From: Larkinella rosea
Lineage (GTDB): Bacteria > Bacteroidota > Bacteroidia > Cytophagales > Spirosomataceae
Length of the DNA: 64,000 nt
Assembly (NCBI RefSeq): GCF_003858635.1
Contig: NZ_RQJO01000016.1
Span: 248,001 to 312,000 of the forward strand
Direction of reading: 5' to 3'
Shown here: positions 19,178 to 28,244 of the stretch, in pieces
How the letters are laid out: every line of letters starts with the position of its first letter
Position numbering within the stretch: position 1 is the stretch's first letter
Made by a program: the position numbers and the translations under genes
Notes under the pieces: generated by a model
The model's database searches: none
The model's input: the letters and a program-made list of their open reading frames with translations, nothing else
Told to the model about the DNA's origin: nothing

Positions 19178-20569
19178 TTAACGGTACACTTCATTCTGCT
19201 GGATGTTGGTATTGGTCCGAACTTCGGCAGACGGAAAAGGCAGCACCTGCCGACCCGCGACCTTGATGGAATAGCTTGGCAAACTTCCTTTCGACCGGCG
19301 CACATTGGAGAAAACCGTCATGCCCAGTCCGCGCCGGATCACATCGAACCAGCGTTGGCCTTCGCCCACAAATTCCAGTTTGCGTTCCTGCAAGATGGCG
19401 GTAATCAGATCGGCTTTGGTGCTGGCGGTCGTTTTGGCAATGCCCGCCCGGGTCCGTACGGCGTTGAGATCATCGGCGGCACCGGTCACGTTGTTTTGCT
19501 CCGCCCGCGCTTCGGCCCGGATCAGGTATTGCTCGGACATTCGAAGCAACTGGAAATTGTCGGCGTTCTGAGCCGCACTCCATTTGGTGGGGTAATACAC
19601 GTTCGCGGTGGTATTTTTGGCCACCAGCGTACCCCGGACATCCGCCGGATTGGCCACCATTTCAGCATACATGGCATCGTGCAAAGCCGTGCCGCCCCGA
19701 CCATTCTGGCTCGACGGATAATACCACTGCCGAATACCCTGCCCGTCGTTCTCGTTGAACTGGAGTTCAAACAAGGTTTCGGCGCTGTTTTTCGTCTTGA
19801 AAATCGTTTCGAACGGCGTGTTCAGCGGCTTATTGGCAATGGCATCCGTGGCGTATTTCTCGGCGTTGGCCCACTGCTGGTTGTAGAGGTAATAGCGGGC
19901 CAGCAAGGCTCGGGCGGCCGGTTTGGTCGCTTTGGCTTTGGACAAAACCGCCGTCGCGCGGGTTTCGGGGAGTTTAGCAAGGGCTTCCACCAGATCCTTT
20001 TCCGCCTGGTCGTAGGTTTGGCGCAACGTACTTCGCTTGGCGTAATCTTCCTGCGAAATACCGACCGAAGGCGTCAGTTTGATGACCGCACCGTCCGTAC
20101 CATAGACATTCGGAACACCGCCCCAGAAACGGGCCAGGTCAAAATACGCGAGCCCCCGGACAAAATACGCCTGACCCATCATGTCATCTTTATCCGCCTG
20201 GGCAATGGTCATGCCCGGCACGTAGGCAATGATGCTGTTGGAAATGTCGATGCAGCGGTAGAGGGTCGTATACAAATCCTCGACTTCGGAATTATCGGCT
20301 CCCCAGTTGAATTCATCGGCCGCGATGAGCGCGTCCCAGGTATCGATCTGCTGCGACATGTCCGAGGCTACGTCGCTGATGACCTGAACGCGCCACTGGT
20401 AAACGATTTGCAGGTTATTGTACAGCCCGTTGACAACGCCCTGCGCGCTGTTCAGGTCAGTAAAAGCCTGGTTGCTACTGATTTGGGCCAATGGCTCAAT
20501 CTCCAGAATGCTGTTGCAGGACGAAGCCGTGGCGATGAGTAATAAAGCGGTTAGTATCTTCTTCATCAT
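19178..20569 (-). CDS. SusD/RagB-family lipoprotein (second system)
   Basis: A 463-residue substrate-binding lipoprotein. The start is placed at ATG 20569 (MMKKILTALLLIATASSC, lipobox cysteine C18), 8 bp after the susC stop; a longer frame from a GTG at 20608 would overlap susC and bury the leader. SusD features include AYFVRGLAYFDLARFWGGVP, ARALLARYYLYNQQWANAEK, the MSEQYLIRAEARAEQNNV helix, and AILQERKLEFVGEGQRWFDV, with a C-terminus ending at LPFPSAEVRTN. It pairs with the SusC at 20578-23634. Peptidases downstream suggest that this pair handles peptides, as RagAB does in Porphyromonas; that is inference. Confidence 0.93.
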   Translation of the reverse strand: MMKKILTALLLIATASSCNSILEIEPLAQISSNQAFTDLNSAQGVVNGLYNNLQIVYQWRVQVISDVASDMSQQIDTWDALIAADEFNWGADNSEVEDLYTTLYRCIDISNSIIAYVPGMTIAQADKDDMMGQAYFVRGLAYFDLARFWGGVPNVYGTDGAVIKLTPSVGISQEDYAKRSTLRQTYDQAEKDLVEALAKLPETRATAVLSKAKATKPAARALLARYYLYNQQWANAEKYATDAIANKPLNTPFETIFKTKNSAETLFELQFNENDGQGIRQWYYPSSQNGRGGTALHDAMYAEMVANPADVRGTLVAKNTTANVYYPTKWSAAQNADNFQLLRMSEQYLIRAEARAEQNNVTGAADDLNAVRTRAGIAKTTASTKADLITAILQERKLEFVGEGQRWFDVIRRGLGMTVFSNVRRSKGSLPSYSIKVAGRQVLPFPSAEVRTNTNIQQNEVYR

Positions 20570-20577
20570 ACTGAGAA

Positions 20578-23500
20578 TTAAAATGTTAGATTGATCCCTC
20601 CCATCCACACACGCGGCTGCGGCATAACGCCCTGATCAACCCCCTGAACGGTTTCGGAAGGACTCACCGATACTTCCGGGTCCAGACCGGTGTACTTGGT
20701 AAAAGTCAGCACATTCTGACCGGAAGCATACACCCGGACGTTTCCGGCCCCAATTTTGGAAGCGATCGTTTTCGGGATATTGTAACCCAGCGTCAGGTTT
20801 TTCAACCGCAGGTATGACGCATCTTCCACGTGCCGCGAGGGCCGGTAGTTGATGTCGTAATTGACGCGGGCCATACGCGGAATGTCGGTTACATCACCCG
20901 GTTTTTGCCAGCGATCGAGTTGCTGGGCACTGTACCCCGTGGTCCGCTCCCCGCCGTGTTCGAAGAAATAGCGGTTGTAGTTGAAGACGTAATTCCCGTA
21001 GCTGTATTGAAAAAAGGCCGTCAGGTCGAAGTTTCCGTACTTGAGGGTATTCGACAAACCGCCCTGAAAGTCCGGCCAGGCACTTTTACCGATGATAAAC
21101 CGGTCGCGGTTGATGTTGAACTTGCCATCTTCACCGGCCCGCCAGATGATGTTACCGGTTTGCGGATCAACCCCTTTCTGCTCATGCACGTAGAACGAAA
21201 ACAGTGGGTAGCCTTCCTCAATCCGGATGTAATCCCGGGTGAACGCGCTGATCGGGGCTGCCAGTTTTTTCACCAGGTTCTTGTTATGGGAAATGTTGAA
21301 CGCGATGTCCCAGGTTAGTTTATTCCCCACATTGGGCGACGCGTTGATGCCTAGCTCAAAGCCCTTGTTCTCCATCGCTCCGTAGTTCTGCAACAGCACG
21401 CTGTAGCCGGTCGAACGGGGTGTGGGCACTTCCAGCAGCATGTCTTTCGTCTGCTTGTTGTAGTAATCGAAGGTGAAGCGCAGTTTGTTGCTGAGTAGCG
21501 CCATATCAAACCCGATGTTAAACTGAGCGGTGGTTTCCCATTTCAGGTCAGGGTTCGCTAACTGGATGGGGTTGAACCCCGGATAATTGACGTAAGCGGC
21601 CGATCCGCCCGAACCCGGTGTGGGCCCTCCCCCACCGCGCAGGCCACCGCGCTGACCACCCCACAAACCGAGGGAAGCAAAGTTGCCGATACCGCCCTGG
21701 TTCCCGGTAACCCCGTAGCTCATCCGCCATTTAAATTCGGAGATGGCCTTAAACCCTTTCATAAAGTTTTCTTCCGACATCACCCAGCCGACGGAAGCGG
21801 ACGGGAAGAAACCCCAGCGATGGTTAGCCCCAAACCGTGACGAACCATCGTACCGGAAGTTACCCGTGAACAAATACTTCTTGTCGTAGTCGTAATTGAC
21901 CCGGCCGAAGAATGACGCAATGCTCCAGGCCGTCTGATCGGCGTTGGAATTTTTAACGGCAGCCGCAGCAATGGTCCGGAAACTGTTGCTCGGAAAACCG
22001 CTACCGGTCGCCGACGAATAGTTGTTGACGTTTTTCTGAATCGTGGTTCCGGCCAACAGGTTGAAATTGTGTTTGTCGGCCAGTCGGAACTGATACGTCA
22101 GTACGTTTTCGTTGATCCAGTTAAAATCATGCACCACGCTGCTCGTTGCCGTACCGCCAATGTCACCGGCACCCGCCACCAGGTTGGTGTTGGAATACTG
22201 GTTTTCATTGATGTAGTTATTGTCAATACTCCAGTTGGTCCGGAAAATCAGGCCGTTGGCAATCGTCCAGTCGGCAAAGAAGTTACCAATAATCCGATCC
22301 GTCGTCATGAGGTAATCGGTTTCATTGGCGAGGGCCACCGGGCTTTCCCAAACCGGTCGGTTGTAGGTACCATCCGCGTTATAAATCGGGATGTTACTCG
22401 GATAAAAGAACGCATTGGCTAACGCCGAACTGGTGTTGTTCCCGTTCTGAACCCGGTTACGCTGGCTGTTGGTATACATGATGCTCGTACCAAACCGCAA
22501 CACGTCGGAAGCGACAAAGTCGATGTTGGCCCGGAAGGATTTCCGGTTAAAGAGCGTCGGTTTGATCAAGCCTTCCTGCCGGAAATTATTGGCCGAAACC
22601 AGGTATTTCACCTTTTCGTTGCCACCGGAAATCGACGCATCGATGTTATACAGCCCGCCATTTTGCATGATTGGATCGAGCCAGTTCGTATTGATAGCCG
22701 CATCGGGATTGGCATAAGGCGCCTTAAAAGCTACTCCCGACGGGTTGAGAGCCGTTACCGAACCGTAGGTATCCGACCAGTTATTGGCGGCCGCTTCGTT
22801 TTGCAGTTTTTCAAACGTCGGCCCATCGACGCGGAGTTTGTTGGGATTACGCCAGGCGGAGGAAGTGCCGCCGTAGAACGAAATCGCGACTGTCGGCTTA
22901 CCGGATTTTCCGCGTTTCGTCGTAATCAGAATCACCCCGTTGGCGGCCCGCGCTCCGTAGATGGCCGTTGCCGACGCATCTTTCAGGATTTCCATGGATT
23001 CGATGTCGGACGGATTGATATCCGAAAGCGGATTCGTGGGTGAGCCAAACGTGGTACGTGCTAAATTCTGGGAAACAATGGGAACACCGTCGATGACGTA
23101 CAGCGGTTCCGAACTGGCGTTGATGGACGTTGCTCCCCGTACCCGAACCATCACGCTGGTTCCCGGCTCACCCGAACCGGCACTGACCTGAACACCCGGA
23201 CTCCGACCCTGCAAAATCTGATCAGGACTCGGGCTCGGAATGTTTTTGATCTGGTCGGCACTTACCGTCGAAATTGCCCCGGATACCGTCCGGCGGTTCT
23301 GCGCTCCGTAGCCCACCACCACCAGTTCCTGCAAGGTCTTGGCCTCGGTTTCGAGTGTTATCGTGTAAACCGTCTGACTCGTAACCGGCACCCGAAACTT
23401 CTGATACCCGACGAAAGAAGCCACTAACGTCGCTCCGGACGGCACCTGCAGGGTGAATTTTCCGTCAGCATCGGTTTGCGTTCCCTTCAATGTTCCTTCG

Positions 23501-23634
23501 ATCACGATCGATACCCCCGGTAACGGCGAATTGTCCTCTTTCGCCATCACCGTTCCTGAAATGGATTTATCCTGCGCATAAACCAGCCAGGCGTGACAGA
23601 ATAAAAACAAAAACCATAGTAGTTTAGCCTTCAT
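20578..23634 (-). CDS. SusC/RagA-family TonB-dependent receptor (second system)
   Basis: A 1018-residue outer-membrane transporter with signal peptide MKAKLLWFLFLFCHAWLVYA, a carboxypeptidase-regulatory-like domain at ~23-96 (SISGTVMAKEDNSPLPGVSI), the VVVGYGAQ motif near 105, and plug and barrel after it. There is no STN domain, so unlike the receptor at 4.2 kb it cannot signal to a FecR protein; control must be different. A glycine-rich insertion (GGLRGGGGPTPGSGG) lies in a likely extracellular loop. It heads a five-gene minus-strand operon: SusC, SusD, two S10 peptidases, amidohydrolase. Length is near the usual ~1000 residues. Confidence 0.95.
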   Translation of the reverse strand: MKAKLLWFLFLFCHAWLVYAQDKSISGTVMAKEDNSPLPGVSIVIEGTLKGTQTDADGKFTLQVPSGATLVASFVGYQKFRVPVTSQTVYTITLETEAKTLQELVVVGYGAQNRRTVSGAISTVSADQIKNIPSPSPDQILQGRSPGVQVSAGSGEPGTSVMVRVRGATSINASSEPLYVIDGVPIVSQNLARTTFGSPTNPLSDINPSDIESMEILKDASATAIYGARAANGVILITTKRGKSGKPTVAISFYGGTSSAWRNPNKLRVDGPTFEKLQNEAAANNWSDTYGSVTALNPSGVAFKAPYANPDAAINTNWLDPIMQNGGLYNIDASISGGNEKVKYLVSANNFRQEGLIKPTLFNRKSFRANIDFVASDVLRFGTSIMYTNSQRNRVQNGNNTSSALANAFFYPSNIPIYNADGTYNRPVWESPVALANETDYLMTTDRIIGNFFADWTIANGLIFRTNWSIDNNYINENQYSNTNLVAGAGDIGGTATSSVVHDFNWINENVLTYQFRLADKHNFNLLAGTTIQKNVNNYSSATGSGFPSNSFRTIAAAAVKNSNADQTAWSIASFFGRVNYDYDKKYLFTGNFRYDGSSRFGANHRWGFFPSASVGWVMSEENFMKGFKAISEFKWRMSYGVTGNQGGIGNFASLGLWGGQRGGLRGGGGPTPGSGGSAAYVNYPGFNPIQLANPDLKWETTAQFNIGFDMALLSNKLRFTFDYYNKQTKDMLLEVPTPRSTGYSVLLQNYGAMENKGFELGINASPNVGNKLTWDIAFNISHNKNLVKKLAAPISAFTRDYIRIEEGYPLFSFYVHEQKGVDPQTGNIIWRAGEDGKFNINRDRFIIGKSAWPDFQGGLSNTLKYGNFDLTAFFQYSYGNYVFNYNRYFFEHGGERTTGYSAQQLDRWQKPGDVTDIPRMARVNYDINYRPSRHVEDASYLRLKNLTLGYNIPKTIASKIGAGNVRVYASGQNVLTFTKYTGLDPEVSVSPSETVQGVDQGVMPQPRVWMGGINLTF

Positions 23635-23886
23635 AGACAGTACGGATTTGGGTGTTGGTTAAGCAAAGAAAAGCAACATTTTAGTACTCAAAATACCCTC
23701 AAACCCATTCGGCTAATATCTATTTATCAAAAGACAATTTTGGTTAAGTTGCCGAATTATAATCTACTGATACCCTTACTAATAGAATAATATTCTGCAT
23801 TAACTCGTAACTTATACTGATAAATTTTGACAAGTCATTAGTCAACACAAGCCTTCGATGGCTTCCGATTGCTATTAAATAAATCC
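23635..23886. other. Upstream region of the second SusC operon
   Basis: About 250 bp of AT-rich sequence between the SusC start (minus strand) and the pruA terminator. It must hold the operon promoter, but I see no clean TAnnTTTG element and no strong symmetry. No gene is visible. Confidence 0.4.
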
Positions 23887-23927
23887 AAAAAAAAGCCAGC
23901 AGGATGATGAGAACATCCTGCTGGCTT
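23887..23927 (-). terminator. Intrinsic terminator of pruA
   Basis: On the minus strand AAGCCAGCAGGATG pairs perfectly (14 bp) with CATCCTGCTGGCTT around a seven-base loop, and eight T residues follow (23894 down to 23887). It lies 25 bp beyond the pruA stop codon. Confidence 0.9.
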
Positions 23928-23951
23928 ACCGATCAAATTTACCTGGGTGGG

Positions 23952-25592
23952 TTATACGGACCCTTCCGGGTTTAAAAACGGATAACCGTAACGCCGGGGC
24001 GGGTCAAATGTCTCTTTGATCGTCCGTGGCGACACCCAGCGGAGGAGGTTCAGCGCCGAACCGGCTTTGTCGTTGGTTCCCGAGCCTCTTGCTCCGCCAA
24101 ACGGTTGCTGACCGACCACGGCCCCAGTCGGTTTATCGTTGATGTAAAAATTTCCGGCGGCATTTCGCAGACCCGCCAAAGCCTTTTCGATGGCATACCG
24201 GTCGTTGGCCAGCACCGATCCCGTTAGCGCGTAGATCGAGGTTTTATCGATGACGGCCATGACCGATTCGTAGTCCGCATCGTCATATACGTAAACGCTC
24301 AAAACCGGCCCGAACAGCTCTTCACACATGGTAACATACTGCGGATCATCGACGCGTAAAACCGTCGGTTGAATAAAATACCCCTGTGTTTTGTCGCACG
24401 TTCCGCCCGCGACGATTTCAACGCCGGCCTCTTTTTTGGCCTGATCGATGTATTTTGCAATTTTATCGAATGATTTTTCCGAAATAACCGCGTTGACAAA
24501 ATTTTCGAAATCTTCGACCGGCCCCATTTTGATCGTTTGCAACTCCCGGATCAACCCATCCTTCACGGCTGGCCACAGAGACTGGGGAATATACGCCCGG
24601 GAAGCCGCCGAACATTTTTGTCCTTGATACTCAAATGCGCCCCGAATCAACGCCGTGCAAACCACATCGGCATCCGCACTTTGGTGCACCAGGACAAAAT
24701 CTTTCCCGCCGGTTTCGCCAACGATGCGGGGATAACTCTTATAGCGGGCAATGTTCGTCCCGATGGTTTTCCAGATGGTTTGAAAAACCGGGGTGGAACC
24801 GGTGAAATGGATCCCGGCAAAATCGGGATGGCTAAAAATGACGTCACCGGCCATAGGACCATCTACGTAAATCAGGTTAATCACTCCAGCCGGCAAACCG
24901 GCTTCTTTCAATACCTCCATAATCACCTGAGCGGCATAGACCTGATTTTCCGACGGTTTCCAGACCACCACATTGCCCATCATGGCCGCCGATGTCGGCA
25001 AGTTGGCCGCAATGGCGGTGAAGTTGAACGGGGTCAGGGCAAACACAAATCCTTCCAGCGGCCGATGGTCCATCCGGTTCCAGACACCCGCCCCTGAATT
25101 GGGTTGCGAAGCATAGATTTGGGCCATATAATACACATTAAACCGCAGAAAATCAATTAATTCGCAAGCGGAGTCAATCTCAGCCTGAAAGGCATTTTTA
25201 GACTGGCCTAGCATCGTAGCCGCATTGATTCTGGCCCGGTACGGCCCTGCCACGAGGTCGGCGGCTTTTAGAAAAATGGCCGCCCTTTCGTTCCATGCAA
25301 GTGCGTCCCAGTCGGCTTTTACCGCGAGGGCAGCATCAATGGCCATCTGAACATGGCTACGATCTCCTTCGTTGTAGTATCCAAGCAGGTGGTGATGATC
25401 ATGGGGTGGATGGATGGCTATTTTTTTATCGGTACGGACCTCGGCATCACCAATGTACATTGGAAGATCGACTTCCCGGGAGCGGGCAATGGCCAAAGCC
25501 GCCTGTAAGGAAGAACGTTCGGGCGTACCGGGAGCATACGTTAAAACAGGTTCATTTGTGGGTTCCGGAACACGGAATAATCCATTTGACAT
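23952..25592 (-). CDS. pruA: L-glutamate gamma-semialdehyde dehydrogenase
   Basis: A 546-residue NAD-dependent aldehyde dehydrogenase that converts glutamate semialdehyde (from pyrroline-5-carboxylate) to glutamate, step two of proline degradation. Visible motifs are ALTPFNFTAIAANLP, VVWKPSENQVYAA, the nucleotide-binding FTGSTPVFQTIWK, the general base region GETGGKDFVLVH, and the catalytic cysteine in EYQGQKCSAASRAYI (C327). NFYINDKPTGAVVGQQPFGG near the C-terminus is typical of the monofunctional PruA group. Length fits this group. It is divergent from the proline dehydrogenase gene at 25743, with a 150-bp shared control region. Confidence 0.97.
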   Translation of the reverse strand: MSNGLFRVPEPTNEPVLTYAPGTPERSSLQAALAIARSREVDLPMYIGDAEVRTDKKIAIHPPHDHHHLLGYYNEGDRSHVQMAIDAALAVKADWDALAWNERAAIFLKAADLVAGPYRARINAATMLGQSKNAFQAEIDSACELIDFLRFNVYYMAQIYASQPNSGAGVWNRMDHRPLEGFVFALTPFNFTAIAANLPTSAAMMGNVVVWKPSENQVYAAQVIMEVLKEAGLPAGVINLIYVDGPMAGDVIFSHPDFAGIHFTGSTPVFQTIWKTIGTNIARYKSYPRIVGETGGKDFVLVHQSADADVVCTALIRGAFEYQGQKCSAASRAYIPQSLWPAVKDGLIRELQTIKMGPVEDFENFVNAVISEKSFDKIAKYIDQAKKEAGVEIVAGGTCDKTQGYFIQPTVLRVDDPQYVTMCEELFGPVLSVYVYDDADYESVMAVIDKTSIYALTGSVLANDRYAIEKALAGLRNAAGNFYINDKPTGAVVGQQPFGGARGSGTNDKAGSALNLLRWVSPRTIKETFDPPRRYGYPFLNPEGSV

Positions 25593-25629
25593 AACGATCT
25601 AGTTGTTAGAAATACGGCATTTCAAAGGT

Positions 25630-25641
25630 AAAGGCGCCTTT
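25630..25641. promoter_or_regulatory. Palindrome in the divergent pruA / proline dehydrogenase region
   Basis: AAAGGCGCCTTT is a perfect 12-bp palindrome in the 150-bp gap between the divergent proline-degradation genes, flanked by further CAAAGG/CCTTTG half-sites. It is a candidate operator for joint control of both genes. The regulator is unknown; the AraC protein at 27288 is nearest. Confidence 0.4.
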
Positions 25642-25715
25642 GGCTTAGGCTGCGTCAGAAATTGTCCATGTATCATCCAATATTGCCAAAACCCGTACCC
25701 CCGGAATTCCGCAGT

Positions 25716-25723
25716 TAGATTTG
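25716..25723 (+). promoter_or_regulatory. Candidate -7 element for proline dehydrogenase
   Basis: TAGATTTG is an exact match to the Bacteroidota -7 consensus TAnnTTTG, 20 bp before the start codon. No TTG is seen at the usual distance upstream, so the -33 part is missing or an activator is needed. Confidence 0.4.
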
Positions 25724-25742
25724 TAGAAAAAACCGTAGGTGT

Positions 25743-26960
25743 ATGATGAAGATAAAATCGATTGTTCCGCTGGATAATACCGCCGATGCCTTTGCGTACA
25801 AATCAGATACTCAACTGCGAAAAGCCAATGCGTTGTTTTACCTGATGAACCAGAACTGGCTGGTCAAGTTGGGGGCAAAACTGACTGAACTGGCGGTTCA
25901 ATGGAGACTCCCCGTCAAAAGTCTGATCCGATCCACCATTTTTGAACAGTTTGTCGGCGGAGAAACTCTCGATGAAACAACGGGCCTGATTGAAAAACTG
26001 AACCAGTTCAACGTCAAGGTCATTCTGGATTACGGCGCTGAAGGCAAGGCAACCGAAGCGGATTTTGACACCATAAAAGAGGAATTTATCCGGGTGATCA
26101 CCTATGCGTCAAACCGGCCCAACGTGCCGCTCATTGGCATCAAGATTACGGCATTGGCCCGGTTTGAATTACTCGAAAAACTGAATGAGCTGGCACTGGT
26201 TTCGCGGTTTAACACCGTGATTGACACCAGTCCGCTGACGGCTGCTGAAAAACAGGAATGGGATCGCGTGGTCCGAAGAACGGTTGAAATTTGCACCGCT
26301 GCCGCACAAAAGGGCATTGGAATTCTTATCGATGCCGAAGAATCCTGGATCCAGAATACCATCGATGCGCTCACGATGGAAATCATGCTGGCGTTTAATA
26401 AAGAGAAAGCCGTGGTTTTCAACACGATCCAGTTATACCGCCACGACCGACTCGATTTCCTGAAATTAAGCCACGCGCTGGCTTCTAAAAACGGGGCTTT
26501 TTTAGGGGCAAAAATTGTTCGCGGGGCCTACATGGAAAAAGAGCGAAAAAGGGCTCAGGAAAGGCAGGAAACGGTGCTGATTCAGCCCGACAAAGCTGCT
26601 TGTGACGTTGATTTTAACAAAGCGATTGACTTTTGCATCGACCACCTGGATACGGTTTCTTTGATTGTTGCCAGTCACAACGAATACAGCGTTCAGTATG
26701 CCGTCAACCTGCTGCGGGCCAGATACTTTCCGCTGGATCATCCGCATGTTCATTTTTCCCAATTGTACGGTATGAGCGATCACATTACGTTCAATCTTGC
26801 CAAAGCGGGCTGCCAGGTCAGCAAATACCTTCCCTACGGCCCGATTGCTGACGTCATCCCCTATTTAATGCGACGCGCCCAGGAAAATAGTTCAGTCGCC
26901 GGCCAGACCAGCCGTGAATTATTTCTGATCCGAAAAGAAATCCGGAGACGCCATCTTTGA
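25743..26960 (+). CDS. Proline dehydrogenase
   Basis: A 405-residue FAD enzyme oxidising proline to pyrroline-5-carboxylate, the first step of proline degradation; electrons go to quinone. The beta8-alpha8 barrel motifs are visible: GIGILIDAEESWIQ, FNTIQLYRHDRLDFL, KIVRGAYMEKERKRA, ASHNEYSVQYA, LYGMSDHITFNLA, and the C-terminal KYLPYGPIADVIPYL with RRAQENSS. This is the monofunctional form, in keeping with a separate pruA. It starts at ATG 25743 (or 25746). The AraC regulator 327 bp downstream and the permease beyond it may belong to the same amino-acid pathway. Confidence 0.95.
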   Translation: MMKIKSIVPLDNTADAFAYKSDTQLRKANALFYLMNQNWLVKLGAKLTELAVQWRLPVKSLIRSTIFEQFVGGETLDETTGLIEKLNQFNVKVILDYGAEGKATEADFDTIKEEFIRVITYASNRPNVPLIGIKITALARFELLEKLNELALVSRFNTVIDTSPLTAAEKQEWDRVVRRTVEICTAAAQKGIGILIDAEESWIQNTIDALTMEIMLAFNKEKAVVFNTIQLYRHDRLDFLKLSHALASKNGAFLGAKIVRGAYMEKERKRAQERQETVLIQPDKAACDVDFNKAIDFCIDHLDTVSLIVASHNEYSVQYAVNLLRARYFPLDHPHVHFSQLYGMSDHITFNLAKAGCQVSKYLPYGPIADVIPYLMRRAQENSSVAGQTSRELFLIRKEIRRRHL

Positions 26961-27287
26961 GGAAAACCGGCGACCCTTGTGGCCAAATTTCGAATTAGAT
27001 TTATTTCAGAAATACAAAAATACATTCACAAAATACCACCTATTATTTTACCGTCTAGTTAAACTCCCATAGTTTCCATAAGTATTAGCCAATCTTCAAC
27101 AAATAGTATCCTGCATATTGCCCCAAAAGCAAAATTTGGCTAATATTGGTTTAGACTCCCTTCTCTATTAAAAGATTCGTACTACAGTTGGTTACAGTGC
27201 AGCCCTTGATTCATCTGGGCAATCTTCTCATGACTTGTATTGTATTATTCTTAGAATAAATGGTTAAACAACTCCTATCTTACCACT
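26961..27287. other. AT-rich intergenic region
   Basis: 327 bp between proline dehydrogenase and the AraC gene. It must contain the AraC promoter, but no clear TAnnTTTG box, repeat or hairpin with a T-run is evident, and no gene is seen. Confidence 0.35.
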
Positions 27288-28169
27288 ATGAAAGTACTAC
27301 AATTTACTCCGCCGGTTCCGCAAGAGGATTCCGTAATTGTAGACGAAGATTTCCTTTCACACTTTTACAATTATTTTCATCGACACAAGCAGCTGCAGAT
27401 TACGCTGATTATTAACGGTTCCGGAACCTTGATGGTCGGAAATTACAGCCAGTCATTTAAACCCAACGACGTCTACATTGTGGGGGCTAATCAACCCCAT
27501 ATTTTCAAATCGGACCCGCATCATTTCATCCATCCGCAGGTCGGGAACGCCCACGCCATTCACATTTTTTTTGATCTGGAGCGTATTCCCAAAGCCTTTC
27601 TGGAACTGCCGGAGATGGGCCTGATCAGCCGGTTTCTTAAAACCATCCAGAATGGACTGCAGCTTCCCCCGAAACATGCGATTCAGGTTGGAGGAGTTAT
27701 TAAAAAGCTAAAAAACAAGTCAAGTCTGGAACGTCTTCTGGCCGTGATCAAACTATTCCAGTATTTCTCAAAAGAAGTGAAGGAGTGGAAATCACTGCAC
27801 ACTGGATTCTTAAGTTATCCCATTTCCGATTCAGAAGGTATCCGAATGAATGACATCTTTCAGTTTACACTCGACCATTACGCCGAGAATATTACGCTCG
27901 ACCGAATTGCCGATATTGCCAACATTACGCCCCATGCTTTTTGTAAATACTTTAAAAAGCATACCCGAAAAACGTACAATACGTTTCTGAATGAAATCCG
28001 GATTAACGAAGCCTGCAAACGGATTATGAACAGCAGTTATGATGGCATCTCTACGATCGCGTATTCGACCGGTTTTAACAGCGCGACGAATTTTAACCGC
28101 GTATTCCGGAAGACAACCGGCATGTCACCCAGTGACTACATTCGCGCTTATAAGAGCAAAAGTCGGTAG
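27288..28169 (+). CDS. AraC-family transcriptional regulator
   Basis: A 293-residue regulator with an N-terminal cupin-like sensing domain (HRHKQLQITLIINGSGTLMV, FKPNDVYIVGANQPHIF) and a C-terminal pair of helix-turn-helix motifs at ~195-290 (ITLDRIADIANITPHAFCKY; ISTIAYSTGFNSATNFNRVF). Bacteroidota proteins of this build often control nearby sugar or amino-acid genes. It lies between proline dehydrogenase and a convergent amino-acid permease, so proline or amino-acid control is a fair guess but not shown. Confidence 0.9.
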   Translation: MKVLQFTPPVPQEDSVIVDEDFLSHFYNYFHRHKQLQITLIINGSGTLMVGNYSQSFKPNDVYIVGANQPHIFKSDPHHFIHPQVGNAHAIHIFFDLERIPKAFLELPEMGLISRFLKTIQNGLQLPPKHAIQVGGVIKKLKNKSSLERLLAVIKLFQYFSKEVKEWKSLHTGFLSYPISDSEGIRMNDIFQFTLDHYAENITLDRIADIANITPHAFCKYFKKHTRKTYNTFLNEIRINEACKRIMNSSYDGISTIAYSTGFNSATNFNRVFRKTTGMSPSDYIRAYKSKSR

Positions 28170-28207
28170 TTTTCTTTTGTTGGCAACATGCGTTTAAAAA
28201 GCTTAAA

Positions 28208-28241
28208 ACCATGCCATTTACGCTTCTGTAAATGGCATGGT
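28208..28241 (-). terminator. Terminator between AraC gene and permease
   Basis: ACCATGCCATTTAC (28208-28221) pairs perfectly with GTAAATGGCATGGT (28228-28241), 14 bp with a six-base loop. On the minus strand it is followed by TTTTAAGCTTTTT, so it ends the permease transcript; it may also stop the AraC transcript from the other side. Confidence 0.85.
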
Positions 28242-28244
28242 CTA

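Noticed and set aside
19355-20542. 395-codon open frame antisense to the second SusD
   Set aside because: Shadow of SusD; composition typical of a reverse frame and no start context.
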